From: Bryobacterales bacterium
Lineage (GTDB): Bacteria > Acidobacteriota > Terriglobia > Bryobacterales > Bryobacteraceae
Direction of reading: 5' to 3'
NCBI GenBank assembly: GCA_003517725.1
Contig: DOZZ01000232.1
Span: 9,634-15,464, forward strand
Length of the DNA: 5,831 nucleotides
Below, in pieces: positions 4,544 through 5,831 of the stretch (its first letter is position 1; every line of letters starts with the position of its first letter). The notes beneath the pieces were generated by a model. It was given only the letters and a program-made list of their open reading frames with translations. It did no database searches and was not told where the DNA came from. The position numbers and the translations under genes are program-made.

Positions 4544-5831
4544 ACGCGTGGGATCTGATCAAACAACGCCTGGAGACCACGCTCAGCCCGGAAAGTTACC
4601 AGAACTGGATCAGCCGCACGCAATTGGCGCGCACCGATGGCGACGTGCTGTTTGTGGCCGTGCCGGACGCCGCCACGCGCGATTGGATCGAATCGGAATA
4701 CGCGATGAAGATCACGGGCATCCTGCGGTCGCTGGGCGCCGAGTATCCGTTTCGCAACGTGGTCTATGAAACCACGGCCCGCGTCGAGCGTTCGGACCAT
4801 GCGCCATCGCGCGACGAGCTGGAAGCGCCGGCGGCCAATCTAAATCCGCGCTTCACCTTCGAATCGTTCGTGGTGGGCAACTGCAACCAGTTCGCGCACG
4901 CCGCGGCGCGGGCTGTGGCCAACAACCCGTCGCGCAGCTACAACCCGCTGTTCATCTATGGCGGGGTAGGCATGGGCAAGACGCACCTGATGCACGCCAT
5001 CGGGCGCGAGTTGTTCGCGCAGGGCAGCATGCGCATCATCTACACGTCGAGCGAACGCTTCACCAATGAAGTGGTCAGCAGCATCCGTACCGACCGCATG
5101 GCGCAACTGCGGCAGCGCTACCGCTCGGCGGACGTGCTGCTGATCGACGACATCCAGCTGCTGGGCAATAAGGACCGCACGCAGGAAGAGTTCTTCCACA
5201 CCTTCAACGAACTCCACGAGCACCAGAAACAGATCGTTATCTCGAGCGACTCGCCGCCTAAAGATATTCCGGGCCTGGTGGACCGCCTGCGTTCGCGTTT
5301 CGAGTGGGGGCTGATGGCCGATATCCAGGCGCCCGACCTGGAGACCAAGATGGCCATTCTGGATAAGAAAGCCGAGGCCGAGGGCGTGGTGCTGCCCGAA
5401 GAAGTTTGTACCTTCGTGGCATCGCGGACTAAGTCGAACGTGCGCGAGTTGGAGGGGTCGTTCAATAAGCTGCTGGCGTATTCGTCGCTGACCGGGTCGC
5501 CCATCACGCTGGGCATGGCGCAGGGCTGTCTCAAGCATTTGCTGCAGGCGCAGGACCGGCGCGTGACCATCGAAACGATCCAGCGCGCGGTGGCGGAAAA
5601 GTTCGGGATGAAGATCTCCCAGCTGAAGGAAAAGAGCAACACCAAGGGCGTGGTGTACCCGCGCCAAATTGCCATGTATCTGGTGAAAGAATTGACCACG
5701 GCATCGCTGCCGGAGATCGGGCGTAACTTTGGCGGGAAGCACCACACGACGGTAATTCACTCGATTGGGGTAATTACCGAGCGGCGCCAAAACGATCCGG
5801 ATTTAAACAGAATGCTCCACAGCCTAATCGA
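4540..5831 (+). CDS. dnaA: Chromosomal replication initiator protein DnaA (3' end cut by the window edge)
   Basis: The 430 visible residues cover nearly the whole protein. DnaA binds origin boxes, forms an ATP-dependent filament, opens the duplex and loads the helicase. Domain I (about 1-80) starts MNAWDLIKQRLETTLSPESY with the usual W and F/Y pattern for DnaB contact. A very short linker follows (about 81-100). The AAA+ domain III starts at LNPRFTFESFVVG. Its Walker A is GGVGMGKTH (141-149), Walker B is LLIDDIQ (200-206), sensor 1 is ISSDSPP (234-240), the arginine-finger box is DRLRSRFEWGL (248-258) and sensor 2 is SNVRELEGS (299-307). DNA-binding domain IV has YPRQIAMYL (373-381) and GGKHHTTVIHSI (398-409). 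The canonical RDHTT is KHHTT here, with His401 in place of the base-contacting Asp. The ATG at 4540 matches the family N-terminus; an in-frame start further upstream is not seen and the ribosome site is weak. No stop codon lies within the window. Confidence 0.97.
   Translation, partial: MNAWDLIKQRLETTLSPESYQNWISRTQLARTDGDVLFVAVPDAATRDWIESEYAMKITGILRSLGAEYPFRNVVYETTARVERSDHAPSRDELEAPAANLNPRFTFESFVVGNCNQFAHAAARAVANNPSRSYNPLFIYGGVGMGKTHLMHAIGRELFAQGSMRIIYTSSERFTNEVVSSIRTDRMAQLRQRYRSADVLLIDDIQLLGNKDRTQEEFFHTFNELHEHQKQIVISSDSPPKDIPGLVDRLRSRFEWGLMADIQAPDLETKMAILDKKAEAEGVVLPEEVCTFVASRTKSNVRELEGSFNKLLAYSSLTGSPITLGMAQGCLKHLLQAQDRRVTIETIQRAVAEKFGMKISQLKEKSNTKGVVYPRQIAMYLVKELTTASLPEIGRNFGGKHHTTVIHSIGVITERRQNDPDLNRMLHSLI

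Noticed and set aside
4285..4800. 171-codon minus-strand open frame covering the tRNA promoter and dnaA start
   Set aside because: It overlaps the dnaA N-terminal region and the intergenic promoters, and the translation resembles no family.
4840..5790. 316-codon minus-strand open frame opposite dnaA
   Set aside because: It is a His/Arg-rich shadow of a clear DnaA sequence, with no domain or ribosome site.

Overview
The window is GC-rich, roughly 60% by eye, and densely coding. It looks like a chromosomal segment from a soil-type bacterium. I infer Acidobacteriota, possibly near Solibacter/Bryobacteraceae. The reasons are the style of the DnaA protein (a GGKHHTTV signature instead of GGRDHTTV), a secreted 205-residue protein of a type I associate with that phylum, and a type III polyketide synthase paired with an FAD oxidoreductase. 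This assignment rests on memory of the families, not on a search.

Layout. Positions 1-226 are non-coding and bounded by a pair of imperfect ~40-base inverted repeats enclosing two further hairpins. This looks like a small non-autonomous mobile element (MITE-like). Directly after it, 231-407 (+) is an open fragment without a start that encodes two hydrophobic segments and a polar tail. It reads like the C-terminal end of a small membrane protein, perhaps cut off by the element. From 4245 down to 459 everything runs on the minus strand: a tRNA-Gly(GCC) with its own strong promoter and a probable terminator; a secreted protein of unknown function followed after 2 bases by cysH (iron-sulfur APS reductase); an 85-base gap with a perfect 7-bp palindrome inside a possible promoter; then a type III polyketide synthase followed after 1 base by an FAD-dependent oxidoreductase. 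On the plus strand, dnaA starts at 4540 and runs off the right edge with only its last residues missing.

How the genes work together. The polyketide synthase and flavoprotein form a tight two-gene unit. The synthase probably makes an alkylpyrone, alkylresorcinol or similar lipid from a fatty acyl starter and malonyl-CoA, and the flavoprotein probably oxidises or reduces that product. cysH serves assimilatory sulfate reduction, and its tight spacing to the secreted-protein gene suggests co-transcription, although no functional link is visible. The 294 bases between the tRNA and dnaA hold divergent promoters. They also hold a short ribosome-site-preceded reading frame whose stop overlaps the dnaA start codon (ATGA). 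No good DnaA box is visible there.

The most notable items are the inverted-repeat element with the truncated membrane-protein gene beside it, the possible leader ORF coupled to dnaA, and the polyketide synthase/flavoprotein pair with no methyltransferase in view. I see no CRISPR array, phage gene or defence system.
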